Assembly (NCBI RefSeq): GCF_041514305.1
Contig: NZ_JBGMWH010000014.1
Coordinates: 35,066-99,065, forward strand
DNA: 64,000 nucleotides
Reading direction: 5' to 3'
Source of the DNA: Salinarimonas chemoclinalis
GTDB lineage: Bacteria; Pseudomonadota; Alphaproteobacteria; Rhizobiales; Beijerinckiaceae
Shown here: positions 7,855 to 16,755 of the stretch, in pieces
How positions within the stretch are numbered: the first letter of the stretch is position 1
Layout of the letters: every line of letters starts with the position of its first letter
Notes under the pieces: model-generated
Told to the model about the DNA's origin: nothing
Seen by the model: the letters and a program-made list of their open reading frames with translations, nothing else
The model's database searches: none
Position numbers and translations under genes: made by a program

Positions 7855-7855
7855 C

Positions 7856-8950
7856 TCAGTGCCGCAGCCCCCGCTCCTTCGCCAACGCCGCGCGCAGCAC
7901 GCGCCGCGCCGTGGCCGGCCCGAGCCGCTCGAAGGTGGCGCGGGCGTCCTCGGCGAGGACGTCGGGCAGTGCGCGGCCGAGCTTGGCGTGAATGAGGTGG
8001 TGCACCGTCTTCCAGCGGAAGTCGCAGGCCCGCGCGATCACGAGGATCGGCGCGTAGGTGGAGGCGTGGAAGGCGCGTGCCACGAATTCCACGGGCACGC
8101 CCTGGAGGATGGCGATGGCGCACAGGGCCTCCGCCGGCCGGCCGTCGAGGAGGGCGCCGAGCGCGTCGATCTCCGCGAGCCCGGTCTCGGCCGCGCGCGC
8201 CTGCATCGCCGCCATCGGCTCGGAGAACTGGCCGAGCAGCGTGCGCTTGTCGCCCCTCTCCGCGATCTCGGCCCCCACGCGAGAGACCAGCGCCTCGATC
8301 AGCTCGGGGTCGGCGCCCGTTTCCCGGGACAACGTGTCGCGCACGCGGGCGCGCGCCCTGGCGACGAGCGCGGCGATGCGCCCGGCGAAGGCGTCGTCGC
8401 GGGCCGCGAGCGCCCGCACCAGCGCGTCGTCGCTCTGCGCCCGCGCGACGAGGATCGCGGCTCCGTCCGCGGAGAAGGCCGCGCCCGGATTGCCGGCCGC
8501 GGTCGCGACGACCCGCCGCCCGCCGCGGTCGAGCAGGACGTCGGTCACGGCGTCGGGGACGGTCGCGCGCTTGGCGATGGCGGTGAGGTGCTCCTGCCCC
8601 TTGACGCGCGCGATGGCGAGGAGCGCGTCGAGGTCGAGGCGCGAGGAGCGCTCCAGCACCGGCCCGGCGACGCGGATCTCGTCGTCGCTCCCGAGGGCGA
8701 AGACGACCTTGCGCGGGGCGTTGGGGCAATCGGCGAAGCGCTCGGAGAGCGCCACGCGGGCGCGGAAGGTGATGTCGCCGACGAGCTTCTCCAGCACGTC
8801 GTCGAACAGCGCGACGTGGTCCTCCGACAGGCTCGGCGCGCGGGAGAGGAACAGCTCGGCCACGCGCTCCGCCGCGCGCCCCCGTTCCGCCGCGTCGCGG
8901 GCGGCGAGGACGCCGTCGAGATCGGCGAGGGTCGAGCGGTCGACGGTCAT
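7856..8950 (-). CDS. DUF2336 domain protein
   Basis: 364-residue cytoplasmic, alpha-helical protein rich in Ala, Leu, Arg and Asp. Repeated helix pairs such as SLSEDHVALFDDVLEKL and the later FSEPMAAMQ region are typical of DUF2336, a family found mainly in alphaproteobacteria. Function is unknown; a helical-repeat scaffold is the only structural inference. There are no membrane segments and no catalytic motifs I recognise. It is a single gene converging on the 7424-7825 gene. Confidence 0.75.
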   Translation of the reverse strand: MTVDRSTLADLDGVLAARDAAERGRAAERVAELFLSRAPSLSEDHVALFDDVLEKLVGDITFRARVALSERFADCPNAPRKVVFALGSDDEIRVAGPVLERSSRLDLDALLAIARVKGQEHLTAIAKRATVPDAVTDVLLDRGGRRVVATAAGNPGAAFSADGAAILVARAQSDDALVRALAARDDAFAGRIAALVARARARVRDTLSRETGADPELIEALVSRVGAEIAERGDKRTLLGQFSEPMAAMQARAAETGLAEIDALGALLDGRPAEALCAIAILQGVPVEFVARAFHASTYAPILVIARACDFRWKTVHHLIHAKLGRALPDVLAEDARATFERLGPATARRVLRAALAKERGLRH

Positions 8951-9094
8951 GGGTTTGGCGGCTCCATCGCGCCATGACCGTAGGGCACGATGGTTAACGT
9001 TTCGCGACCGCGGTCTTACGCTCCCGGTGTTCTCTCGTCGTCTCAGGCACTTGCGGTGGCGCCGGTCGCCGGCGACCGCCGTCCTCCGCTGGGA

Positions 9095-9940
9095 TCACGC
9101 CCCCTGCAGGAGGGTCCGCACCTCCGGTGGCAGTGCGAAGGCACCGACGTGCACGTCCGGCGCGTAGTAGCGGGTCTCGAGTCGCGCCGCGGCGAAGCGT
9201 TCCCGCAGGAGCGGGAGATCGCCCGGGACGAGGTCGGCGTCCGAGGCGAAGCCGAGCGCGATCGGCCCGCCGGTGTAGGTCGGTACGGCCGCGAGGTAGA
9301 CGGTCGCGTGCGCGAACAGCCGCGCGCGGAGGCGGTGCGCCTGCGCGACCTGCGCGCCCTGGAAGAACGGCACGCCGGCCTGCGTTACCAGCACGCCGCC
9401 CGGCGTCAGCCGGCGCGCGCAATCGCGGTAGAAGCTCTCGCCGAACAGCGCCGCCGCCGGGCCGACGGGATCGGTCGAATCCACCACGATCACGTCGAAC
9501 CGGCGCTCCGTGTCGCGCACGTAGGCGAGCCCGTCGCCGATGACGATCTCGGCGCGGGGGTGGTCGAACGCGTCGGCGCCGACGAAGGGCAGGTGAGCGC
9601 GCGCGGTCTCGATCACCCGCGCGTCGATCTCCACGAGCGTGGCGCGCAGGGCCTCGTGCCGCAGGACCTCCCGCAGCACGCCCCCGTCGCCTCCGCCGAT
9701 CACGAGCACGTCGCGCACGGCGCCGTGCGCGAGGACGGGCACGTGCGCGATCATCTCGTGGTAGACGTGGTGGTCGTGTTGCGTGAGCTGGACGATCCCG
9801 TCGAGCGCGAGCACCCGGCCGAAGCAGGCGTTGTCGAAGACGACGAGCTCCTGGTGCTCCGTCTTCTCGTAGTGCACCAGCCGATCGACCCGGAACGTCT
9901 GGCCGAAGCCGTCGTGGATCGCCTCCGCGAAGGTCAACAC
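9095..9940 (-). CDS. speE: spermidine synthase
   Basis: Transfers aminopropyl from decarboxylated S-adenosylmethionine to putrescine. 281 residues with the family's N-terminal beta domain (TFRVDRLVHYEKTEHQELVVFD), the nucleotide-binding loop VIGGGDGGVLREVLRH, and the catalytic segment VVDSTDPVGPA followed by FYRDC. The start is GTG 9940, because it overlaps the speH stop (GTGTTGA) and the protein then begins VLTFAEAIHDGFGQ as in relatives. Longer frames upstream only re-read speH. Confidence 0.93.
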   Translation of the reverse strand: MLTFAEAIHDGFGQTFRVDRLVHYEKTEHQELVVFDNACFGRVLALDGIVQLTQHDHHVYHEMIAHVPVLAHGAVRDVLVIGGGDGGVLREVLRHEALRATLVEIDARVIETARAHLPFVGADAFDHPRAEIVIGDGLAYVRDTERRFDVIVVDSTDPVGPAAALFGESFYRDCARRLTPGGVLVTQAGVPFFQGAQVAQAHRLRARLFAHATVYLAAVPTYTGGPIALGFASDADLVPGDLPLLRERFAAARLETRYYAPDVHVGAFALPPEVRTLLQGA

Positions 9941-10488
9941 GGGATCATCCCGCGCTTGTGCTCCGCGAGCTGGATGCGCGCCGGCGCGAACGCCTCGCGC
10001 AGCACCGCGATCGCCGCGTGCGGGCGCGCGTCGCCGCACATGAAGATGTCGATCGCGGCGTAGGCCCGCTCGGGCCAGGTGTGGATGGAGATATGGCTCT
10101 CCGCCAGCACCGCGACCCCCGAGATCCCGCCGTTGGGCGTGAAATGGTGGAGGTCGATGGCGAGGAGCGTCGCCCCCGCGGCCTCGGCGGCGCGCCTGAG
10201 CGCGTCGTCCACCGCCGGCAGGTCGTCGAGACGCGATGCCTCCCACAGATCGACGATGAGGTGCGTGCCCGCGAAGCGCAGGCCGTCCTTCTCGACGAAA
10301 TGATCGAGGCTCTCGTCGTGCCGTGTCGCGTCCGGCTCGGCTGCGACCGCCGTGGCGATCGGTGGATCGGCGATCTCGCTCCGCTGCGCGGCGGAAGTCC
10401 GATCGGTGCTCACCTCGTTGGTTCGAACGCCTGCGTCATGCAGGGTGAAGTCCATCCCCAATTCGGCGAGGCGGGTGTCTTCGCGCAT
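9934..10488 (-). CDS. speH: S-adenosylmethionine decarboxylase proenzyme
   Basis: Self-cleaving pyruvoyl enzyme that supplies decarboxylated AdoMet to SpeE. The cleavage site is in AESHISIHTWPE (Ser about residue 131), with the catalytic MCGDARPH further on. At 184 residues it is longer than the usual 115-140; about 60 extra residues precede the conserved GLRFAGTHLIVDLW. ATG 10488 is chosen because a perfect GGAGGGG lies 6 bases before it; the TTG 10503 upstream has none. The gene overlaps speE by 7 bases. Confidence 0.9.
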   Translation of the reverse strand: MREDTRLAELGMDFTLHDAGVRTNEVSTDRTSAAQRSEIADPPIATAVAAEPDATRHDESLDHFVEKDGLRFAGTHLIVDLWEASRLDDLPAVDDALRRAAEAAGATLLAIDLHHFTPNGGISGVAVLAESHISIHTWPERAYAAIDIFMCGDARPHAAIAVLREAFAPARIQLAEHKRGMIPC

Positions 10489-10704
10489 CCCGTGCCCCTC
10501 CAAGACCAGCAGATGAACCCAGCCAGCTGTCGTGTCGCTTTCGGGTTAGGAGGGGGGTTGTGGCGACTTCGGACGGGGAGCGCAAGGGTGAGCGGCCGTT
10601 TTTTCGTGGTGGAGGGTAGGGCTGTGACGTGGCCCGGCCCCGGCATCCGACGCCCCGGCGATCATGGAATCAGCCGATGCGGAACACCAGCTCGGAGCCC
10701 GACC

Positions 10705-10968
10705 GTGCGGCATGGTGCCTTCCGCAGAGCTTCCGACGCCTTCGCCGCCGCGTTCGTGCCGGTCTCCGCCATCGAGGCGCTCCTGGACCTGCGACCGGAC
10801 GCGTCGGCATCGCCGCGCGGCTCCGCGCCGGAGCCCTGCGAGGTCGCGCTCTTCGGCGAGGCGGGGCGCACGGTGCTCGGCACCGACGTCGGCAGCGAGC
10901 GCGCGGGGCGCGCCGACCCGGCCGCCATCGGGGCTCCTCCCGATTCCGGCGCGCGACGGCTCTGCTAG
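10705..10968 (+). CDS. hypothetical protein
   Basis: 87 residues from GTG 10705, with no recognised family. The only support is codon composition: third positions are almost all G or C, as in real genes here. The middle part (AAFVPVSAIEALLDLRP, then CEVALFGEAGRTVLGTD) looks like a small soluble domain. It lies just ahead of the Pmp3-like peptide gene in the same direction. The start codon is uncertain and no ribosome-binding site is clear. Confidence 0.35.
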   Translation: MRHGAFRRASDAFAAAFVPVSAIEALLDLRPDASASPRGSAPEPCEVALFGEAGRTVLGTDVGSERAGRADPAAIGAPPDSGARRLC

Positions 10969-11009
10969 GCTTCTCGCCGTATGTCGTCGCTCGCCCCCGG
11001 AGCCCCGCC

Positions 11010-11195
11010 GTGGCCGCCTTCGTGCTCGCCCTCGTCCTGCCCTTCGCCGCGCTCGTGATGCGCGGGCGCTATCTCGCCGCCTGCGGCGCGCTGATCCTGC
11101 AGGCGACCATCCTCGGCTGGCCCATCGCGACCGTCTGGGCGCTCGTCGCCCAGCGTGCCGGGGACGAGGCCCCGCGCCGCCCGTCCGAGCCCTGA
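11010..11195 (+). CDS. small membrane peptide, YqaE/Pmp3-like
   Basis: 61 residues from GTG 11010. Two hydrophobic segments (LALVLPFAALVMRG and ALILQATILGWPIATVWALVA) are joined by a short basic turn. The pattern of proline in helix one, GRY turn, then GW...WAL in helix two resembles the YqaE/Pmp3 (UPF0057) family, linked to membrane potential and salt stress in yeast and bacteria. The assignment is tentative because the peptide is short and no strong ribosome-binding site is seen. A perfect terminator hairpin follows. Confidence 0.5.
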   Translation: MAAFVLALVLPFAALVMRGRYLAACGALILQATILGWPIATVWALVAQRAGDEAPRRPSEP

Positions 11196-11205
11196 CCGAA
11201 GCGCG

Positions 11206-11240
11206 CGACGCCCGCCGGACGGTCGGTCCGGCGGGCGTCG
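11206..11240. terminator. strong bidirectional terminator
   Basis: Perfect 15-bp stem (11206-11220 with 11226-11240), loop GGTCG, between the convergent small-membrane-peptide gene and the first of the tandem secreted-protein genes. Confidence 0.7.
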
Positions 11241-11272
11241 TCTCGACCGCGGCTCGGCGAGCGGCGTGTCGA

Positions 11273-11530
11273 TCAGCCGTTGTCCTCGGCCTGGAGGCGG
11301 ATCGCCTCGTGGGCGGACCAGAAGGGCGTCGCGCCGGAGACGCCGATCGGGGCGGGGGCGGTGAGGGAGCCGGTGACGTTCACGTCGGGCGTCACGCCGC
11401 GCTGCGCCTGGAAGAAGGCGTCCTTCTGCTGGGGCGCGTCGTAGAGGGTGACCTCGGTGGCGGCGGCGAAGGCGGGGCCGGCGAGCGTGACGGCGAAGGC
11501 GGCGAGGGTCAGGGTGCGGAGCGTCTTCAT
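11273..11530 (-). CDS. 85-residue secreted protein, tandem copy A
   Basis: A signal peptide (MKTLRTLTLAAFAVTLAGP, cleavage after AFA) leaves a mature part of about 62 residues with EVTLYDAPQQKDAFFQAQRG, a PDVNVTGSL stretch and SGATPFWSAHEAIRLQ. No cysteines or membrane segments follow the signal. No family recognised. It is almost identical to the next gene upstream (6 base differences in 258), three of the substitutions being near the C-terminus (AEDNG against AQDSN). A purine-rich GGAGAAA precedes the start. Confidence 0.75.
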   Translation of the reverse strand: MKTLRTLTLAAFAVTLAGPAFAAATEVTLYDAPQQKDAFFQAQRGVTPDVNVTGSLTAPAPIGVSGATPFWSAHEAIRLQAEDNG

Positions 11531-11622
11531 CTGGGTTTCTCCTGTCGAGGGTGCGGATCGTCCGGGTTCGGCGGAGCGGCGTGGCGCCGCCCCGTGGAGC
11601 GCTGCGGCGGGGCCGCGGCGGC

Positions 11623-11880
11623 TCAGTTGCTGTCCTGGGCCTGGAGGCGGATCGCCTCGTGGGCGGACCAGAAGGGCGTCGCGCCGGAGACGCCGATCGG
11701 GGCGGGGGCGGCGAGGGAGCCGGTGACGTTCACGTCGGGCGTCACGCCGCGCTGCGCCTGGAAGAAGGCGTCCTTCTGCTGGGGCGCGTCGTAGAGGGTG
11801 ACCTCGGAGGCGGCGGCGAAGGCGGGGCCGGCGAGCGTGACGGCGAAGGCGGCGAGGGTCAGGGTGCGGAGCGTCTTCAT
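11623..11880 (-). CDS. 85-residue secreted protein, tandem copy B
   Basis: Paralogue of 11273-11530, offset by exactly 350 bases and with the same signal peptide. The ribosome-binding site AAAGGAAA lies before ATG 11880. The bases flanking the two coding regions do not match, so the duplication is limited to the coding sequence. That suggests either recent duplication followed by divergence of the flanks, or repair of an older pair by gene conversion. An 18-bp palindrome lies 114 bases upstream. Function unknown. Confidence 0.75.
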   Translation of the reverse strand: MKTLRTLTLAAFAVTLAGPAFAAASEVTLYDAPQQKDAFFQAQRGVTPDVNVTGSLAAPAPIGVSGATPFWSAHEAIRLQAQDSN

Positions 11881-12377
11881 GATCGTGTTTCCTTTGGTCT
11901 GGTTCGGGGGGCGGGAGCGATCGAGCGTCCCGTCCGATGCACCTGATTTCGGTGCGACGGCGCGAATTGCTACGGCTTCGTTCGCACGCACCGACTTGCA
12001 CTCATGCAAGTAACGAACGGCTCCTGTGAGGCGCAGCGTGTGCGGGCGACGAGGCATGAATGGCGCTAGAATTCAGAATTATAAAGCGTTTCTACCACTC
12101 AAGCACGCCGACGGCATTTGGTTCCAGCTCGATAGCCTCCTCACAGGTCGCTCACGAATCCGTGTTCATGCAAGATATGGGCACCGACCGGGACGACCGG
12201 ACCGTCCGCCCGTCGACTTGGATGTTCGGGCGCGCCCGCCATCCGGTTTCGGCCGGCGGCGGGAAAGCCGGGCGCGAACGCGATCGAGCGGCGGGAGGCC
12301 CCGCCGCTCGTCCGGAAAGCTCCGCGATGAGAGAGACTTGCGCCCGCCTCGCGGGCCGCTTCACGTCCGCGTGAGGA
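11881..12377. other. 500-bp region without a supported gene
   Basis: This gap separates the start of secreted-protein copy B from the end of the first chemoreceptor gene. It holds the palindrome at 11994-12011 and an AT-rich stretch (about 12058-12175) of lower GC than the surroundings. A 104-codon + frame at 12060-12374 lacks a ribosome-binding site and its codon use changes along its length, so I do not call it a gene. Confidence 0.5.
11994..12011. promoter_or_regulatory. perfect 7-bp inverted repeat upstream of the secreted-protein pair
   Basis: ACTTGCA-CTCA-TGCAAGT. It lies about 114 bases before the start of copy B and is itself enclosed by CGTTCG (11979-11984) and CGAACG (12014-12019). 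It may be an operator or an RNA hairpin; no regulator is identified. Confidence 0.4.
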
Positions 12378-14456
12378 TCACGCCGCCCGCAGCCGTGCGA
12401 GGAAATCGGCGACTCGCCCCGCGAGACCGTCCGCCTGCGCGCGCATCCGCTCGGTCGCCTCGCGGGCCCTGCGGGCGGCGCCGCCCGCCTCGCTCGCGAG
12501 CCGCGAGAGGTCCGAGACGTCCTGGGCGATGCCGTCCGTGCGCGCCGCCGCCGCCGAGATGCGCTCGGCGATCTCCGTCGTCGCCCCCGCCTGCTGGTCG
12601 ACGGCGCCGGCGATGGTGCCGGAGATCGTGTCGATCTCGCGCACCACGCCTCCGATCTCGTCGACGGCGGCGACGGCACGCTTCGTCGTCTCCTGCATGG
12701 CGGCGATCTGGGCGGAGATCTCCTCGGTCGCGCGCCCGGTCTGGCCGGCGAGCTCCTTGACCTCCGCCGCGACGACGGCGAAGCCGCGGCCCGCCTCGCC
12801 CGCGCGGGCGGCCTCGATCGTGGCGTTGAGCGCGAGCAGGTTCGTCTGCTCCGCGATCGCGGCGATCAGCTTCGTCACACCCTCGATGCGACTGGCGGCG
12901 GCGGACAGCTCTGCGACCGTCGCGCCGGTGCGCGCGGCGCTGCGCGCGGCCTCGGTCGAGACCTCGGCCGCCCGGCGCACGCGCTCCGTGACGTCGCCGA
13001 GCGAGGCGGTGAGCTCCTCGGTCGCCGCGGCGACGCCGGTCATGACGCTGCGGCTCTCGCCGGTGTGGTGCGCCGCCGAGGTCGAGCGCTCGGCGGTCGT
13101 CGCGACGGCCGCGGCGAGCGCCCCGCTCGCGGCCTCCGCCTCGCCCGCGGCGGCGACGAGGCTCGCGGCGGCGGCGTCGATCGTCTCCTCGAGCGTGGCG
13201 GCGATGTCCTCCAGCGCCAGGCGCCGCTCGGCTTCCGCCTTCGCCCGCTCGGCCTCCTGCGCCGTGCGCAGGTGCTCCATCTCGCGCGCGTTGGTCTTGA
13301 AGACCTCGAGCGCATCGGCGAGGCGGCCGATCTCGTCGCGGCCGGAATAGCGCGCGGCGTCCACCGAATGGTCGCCCGCGGCGACGCGCTGGAGGAGGAC
13401 GGTCATGGCATCGAGGCGTCGCGAGACCCGCAGCAGGATGAACCAGGAGAGCACCGCGAGGGCCACGAGTCCGAGCCCGAGCCCGACGCCCGCGAGCGTC
13501 GCGTCCCGCCGCGCCTCGTCCGCGAGCGCGCGGGCGGCTTCGACCGCGCGGGTGGCACCCGCCTCCGAGAGCGCGAGCGCCGGTGCGAGATGCGCGTCCG
13601 CCTGCGCGGCGAAGGTGTCGGCATCGAGCGGAAAGTTGCCGGTGCCGGCCTCCGCCAGCATCAGTCCTCGCAGCTCGGAATAGCCGCCGAGCCCGTCCGC
13701 GACCGCCGCCGTCGAGGTGCGCAGCGCCTGGGTGATCTCGGGGTGGCGGGCGAGGAGCCCGATCGCCGAGACGGCCTGCTCGGCGCGCTCGAAGGATTGC
13801 TGCGACTGCTCCACGGTCAGCCGGTCGAGCGGCCACTTGGCGATCGCGCCGATGAGCAGCATCGTGCGGTCGCGGCTGGCGAAGGCCTGCGCCTCCCAGC
13901 CGAGCCGCTGCATCGAGAGGCCGTGGGCGACGACGGACGGGATCTGCGCGCCCGCCGGCTCGGCCAGCGCGCCGATGTCGAAGAAGGTGCGCATCAGGTC
14001 GTCGTAGCCCGGCACGACGCCGTCCGCCGCGGGGGAGCGGCGGAAGGCCTTGAGGGCGGCCTCCTCGTCGAGCGTGGCGCGCAGGCCGACGAGCCGCTCC
14101 TCGGCGTGGCCGATCGCCGCCGCGAGGTCGTCGCGGCCCGCGATGCGCGAGACGCGATCCACGGTGGCGGCGAGATCGGCGAGCGCGGCGTCGACCCGGG
14201 GGCGCACGTCGCGGATCTGCGCGGCTTGCGCGGGCTCGAGCGGCTCGCGCAGCGTCAGCGCCAGCTGCGCGAGGCCGCGCTCGCTGGACACCGCGGCGCT
14301 CGCGGCGCCGAGCTGCGCCTTGACGGCGGCGACCTCCTCGATCTGCCGGGAGGCCTCGATCGCGCGCAGGTTCCCGTGCAGCACGAGCCCGAGCGACACG
14401 GTGAGCAGAACGGAGACCGCGAGACACACGGCCAGGCCGAGAGCACGGATGGACAT
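12378..14456 (-). CDS. methyl-accepting chemotaxis protein, copy A
   Basis: 692-residue transmembrane chemoreceptor. TM1 at about residues 7-27, a helical periplasmic domain of about 290 residues, TM2 near 315-340 (GVGLGLGLVALAVLSWFILL), a HAMP domain with ...AAGDHSVDAARYSGRDEIGRL, and a signalling domain with the hairpin tip AEQTNLLALNATIEAARAGE. The N-terminal SSERGLAQLALTL resembles the NIT nitrate-sensing type, which is only suggestive. The C-terminus (DFLARLRAA) lacks a CheR/CheB docking pentapeptide. ATG 14456 follows AAGGAGGGG by 6 bases. Confidence 0.9.
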   Translation of the reverse strand: MSIRALGLAVCLAVSVLLTVSLGLVLHGNLRAIEASRQIEEVAAVKAQLGAASAAVSSERGLAQLALTLREPLEPAQAAQIRDVRPRVDAALADLAATVDRVSRIAGRDDLAAAIGHAEERLVGLRATLDEEAALKAFRRSPAADGVVPGYDDLMRTFFDIGALAEPAGAQIPSVVAHGLSMQRLGWEAQAFASRDRTMLLIGAIAKWPLDRLTVEQSQQSFERAEQAVSAIGLLARHPEITQALRTSTAAVADGLGGYSELRGLMLAEAGTGNFPLDADTFAAQADAHLAPALALSEAGATRAVEAARALADEARRDATLAGVGLGLGLVALAVLSWFILLRVSRRLDAMTVLLQRVAAGDHSVDAARYSGRDEIGRLADALEVFKTNAREMEHLRTAQEAERAKAEAERRLALEDIAATLEETIDAAAASLVAAAGEAEAASGALAAAVATTAERSTSAAHHTGESRSVMTGVAAATEELTASLGDVTERVRRAAEVSTEAARSAARTGATVAELSAAASRIEGVTKLIAAIAEQTNLLALNATIEAARAGEAGRGFAVVAAEVKELAGQTGRATEEISAQIAAMQETTKRAVAAVDEIGGVVREIDTISGTIAGAVDQQAGATTEIAERISAAAARTDGIAQDVSDLSRLASEAGGAARRAREATERMRAQADGLAGRVADFLARLRAA

Positions 14457-14584
14457 CGGCAACCCCTCCTTCGTGACGACGGGAGGGGACCATGGATTGT
14501 CCTAAGGTTTTGCTTATCTATGCGTGCTCCGGCGCGCCTAACGTAACGTAAGAGTCGTCATCTGCGACGCCGCGTCGCGGAGCG

Positions 14585-16666
14585 TCAGGCGGCGCGCAGC
14601 CGCCCGACGAAGTCCGCGACGCGCCCGGCGAGGCCGTCGGCCTGGGCGCGCATCGTCGCCGCCGCCTCGCGCGCGGCGTGCGCCGCCCCGCCGGCCTCCT
14701 CGGCGACGCGGGAGAGGTCGGAGACGTCCCGCGCAACGCCGTCGGTGCGCGCGGCCGCGGCGGCGATGCGCTCGGCGATCTCGGACGTGGCGCCCGCCTG
14801 CTGGTCGACCGCGCCGGCGATCGCCGCCGAGATCGCATCGATCTCGCGCACCACGCCGCCGATCTCGTCGACGGCGGCGACCGCGCGCCCGGTCGTCTCC
14901 TGCATGGCCGCGATCTGCGCGGAGATCTCCTCGGTCGCCCGCGCCGTCTGGCCCGCGAGCGTCTTCACCTCGGCGGCGACGACGGCGAAGCCGCGCCCCG
15001 CCTCGCCGGCGCGGGCGGCCTCGATGGTGGCGTTGAGCGCCAGCAGGTTCGTCTGCTCGGCGATCTCGGCGATCAGCCGCAGAACGCCCTCGATGCGCCC
15101 GGCGGCGGCGGAGAGTTCGGCCACGGTGGCGCCGGTCCGCTCGGCGCTGCGGGCGGCCTCGCTCGAGACCGCCGCCGCGCGGCGCACCCGCGTGGTCACC
15201 TCGCCCAGGGAGGCGGTGAGCTCCTCCGTCGCGGCGGCCACGCCGGCCATGACGCCGCGGCTCTCGCCGGTCTGCCGGGCGGCCGAGCCCGAGCGCTCGG
15301 CGGTGACGCCGACGGAGGCGGCGAGCGCCCCGCTCGCCGTCTCGGCCTCCTGCGCCGCCGCCACGAGGCCCGCCGCCGCCGCGTCGACCGTCTCCTCCAG
15401 CATCGCGGCGATGTCCTCGAGCGTGCGCCGGCGCGCGGCCTCGGACGCCGCGCGCTCCGCCTCCTGCGCGGCACGCAGGCCCTCCATCTCCTGCGCGTTG
15501 GTGCGGAACACCTCGAGCGCGGAGGCGAGGCCACCGATCTCGTCGCGTCCGGCGAAGCGCCGCGCGTCCACGGCGAGGTCGCCCGCCGCGAGGCGCTGGA
15601 GCAGGTCGCTGATGGCGACGAGCCGGCCCGAGACGCGCAGCAGCATGAACCACATCAGCACGGCGAGCGCGACGAGGCCGACGCCGAGGCCGATGCCGGC
15701 GAGAACCGCGTGGAGACGCGCCTCGGCGGCGAGCGCGCGCGCCGCCGCGAGGGCGCCCTCCGCGCCCGCGTCCGACAGCGCCTTCGCCGGCCCGAGCAGG
15801 GCGTCCGAGCGGGCGAGGAAGTCCTCCGCCGAGAGCGGAAAAGCGCCGCTCGTCGCCTCCACCAGCATCCGAGCACGCAACTCGCCGTAGGCACCGAGGA
15901 GGCTGCTCGCCACGTCCTCGGCGGCGGCGCGCTGGGCGGGAGTGGTCTCGGGATGGAGCGCGAGCCGCGCCACCGCGGCGGCGGTCTGCGCGGCCCGGTC
16001 GAACTGCATCTGCGAGCCCTGCACGGTGACCGCGTCGAGGGGCCAGCGGGCCATCGCGCCGATCAGCAGGACCGTACGGTCGCGGTCGGCGTACTCGCGC
16101 ATCTCCCAGCCGAGCCGCTGCAGGGTCAGGCCGTGGGCGACGACGGATGGGATGCGGGCGCCGGTCGGCTCCGCCAGCGCGCCGATGTCGAACACGTCGC
16201 GGGTCAGGGCGTCGAGGGCGGGCACGACCGTGTGCGCGGCGTTCGAGCGCCGGAAGGCGGTCTGGCCCGCCTCGGTGTCGAGCGCCTCGCGCAGGGCCGC
16301 GAGCCTCGCGGGCACGGCGTCGATCTCGCCGGCGAGGCCGGCGCGGGCGGGGAGCGTCTCGAGGCCGGCGACCGTCTCGCGCAGCGCGGCGAGCGCGGCG
16401 TCGACCCGTGGACGGACGGCGGCGACGTCGCCGGCGAGCGCCTCGTCGATCGGCGTGCGCAGGGTGAGCGCGATCTGGGCCAGCCCGCGCTCCGCCGACA
16501 ACGCCGTGCTCACCGCGCCGAGCTGCGCCTTGACGGCGGCGACCTCCTCGATCTGGCGCGCGTCGTCGATGGCGCGCAGGTTGACGTGGAGAACGAGACC
16601 GAGCGCGAGCGCGAGCAGAGCGGAAACGGCGAGGCAGACGGCCAAGCCCAGGGACCGAATCGACAT
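14585..16666 (-). CDS. methyl-accepting chemotaxis protein, copy B
   Basis: 693-residue paralogue of the adjacent receptor, with the same architecture and length. The signalling and HAMP regions are nearly alike. The periplasmic domain differs more but keeps SAERGLAQIALTLRTP, IGALAEPTGARIPSVVAHGL and the closing helix, so the ligand may be related. The C-terminus DFVGRLRAA again lacks a docking pentapeptide. ATG 16666 follows AGGAGGG. The 128-base gap to copy A suggests separate or weakly linked transcription. Confidence 0.9.
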   Translation of the reverse strand: MSIRSLGLAVCLAVSALLALALGLVLHVNLRAIDDARQIEEVAAVKAQLGAVSTALSAERGLAQIALTLRTPIDEALAGDVAAVRPRVDAALAALRETVAGLETLPARAGLAGEIDAVPARLAALREALDTEAGQTAFRRSNAAHTVVPALDALTRDVFDIGALAEPTGARIPSVVAHGLTLQRLGWEMREYADRDRTVLLIGAMARWPLDAVTVQGSQMQFDRAAQTAAAVARLALHPETTPAQRAAAEDVASSLLGAYGELRARMLVEATSGAFPLSAEDFLARSDALLGPAKALSDAGAEGALAAARALAAEARLHAVLAGIGLGVGLVALAVLMWFMLLRVSGRLVAISDLLQRLAAGDLAVDARRFAGRDEIGGLASALEVFRTNAQEMEGLRAAQEAERAASEAARRRTLEDIAAMLEETVDAAAAGLVAAAQEAETASGALAASVGVTAERSGSAARQTGESRGVMAGVAAATEELTASLGEVTTRVRRAAAVSSEAARSAERTGATVAELSAAAGRIEGVLRLIAEIAEQTNLLALNATIEAARAGEAGRGFAVVAAEVKTLAGQTARATEEISAQIAAMQETTGRAVAAVDEIGGVVREIDAISAAIAGAVDQQAGATSEIAERIAAAAARTDGVARDVSDLSRVAEEAGGAAHAAREAAATMRAQADGLAGRVADFVGRLRAA

Positions 16667-16755
16667 GTACCGACCCTCCTGACGGTTCGCCGTAGAGAAG
16701 AGCCGACAGTCCTGAATTTACGCTCACGGGATCGTCGCGATCCGACGAATTCGCA

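Larger units (their letters stand above)
11273..11880 (-). repeat. tandem gene duplication (2 x 258 bp)
   Basis: Units 11273-11530 and 11623-11880 agree at about 252 of 258 positions. The 92-base spacer is unrelated to the sequence on the other side of each unit. Four of the six differences fall within the last five codons. Confidence 0.9.

Noticed and set aside
12060..12374. 104-codon + frame upstream of the tandem secreted proteins
   Set aside because: There is no ribosome-binding site, codon composition varies along the frame, and no motif is visible.
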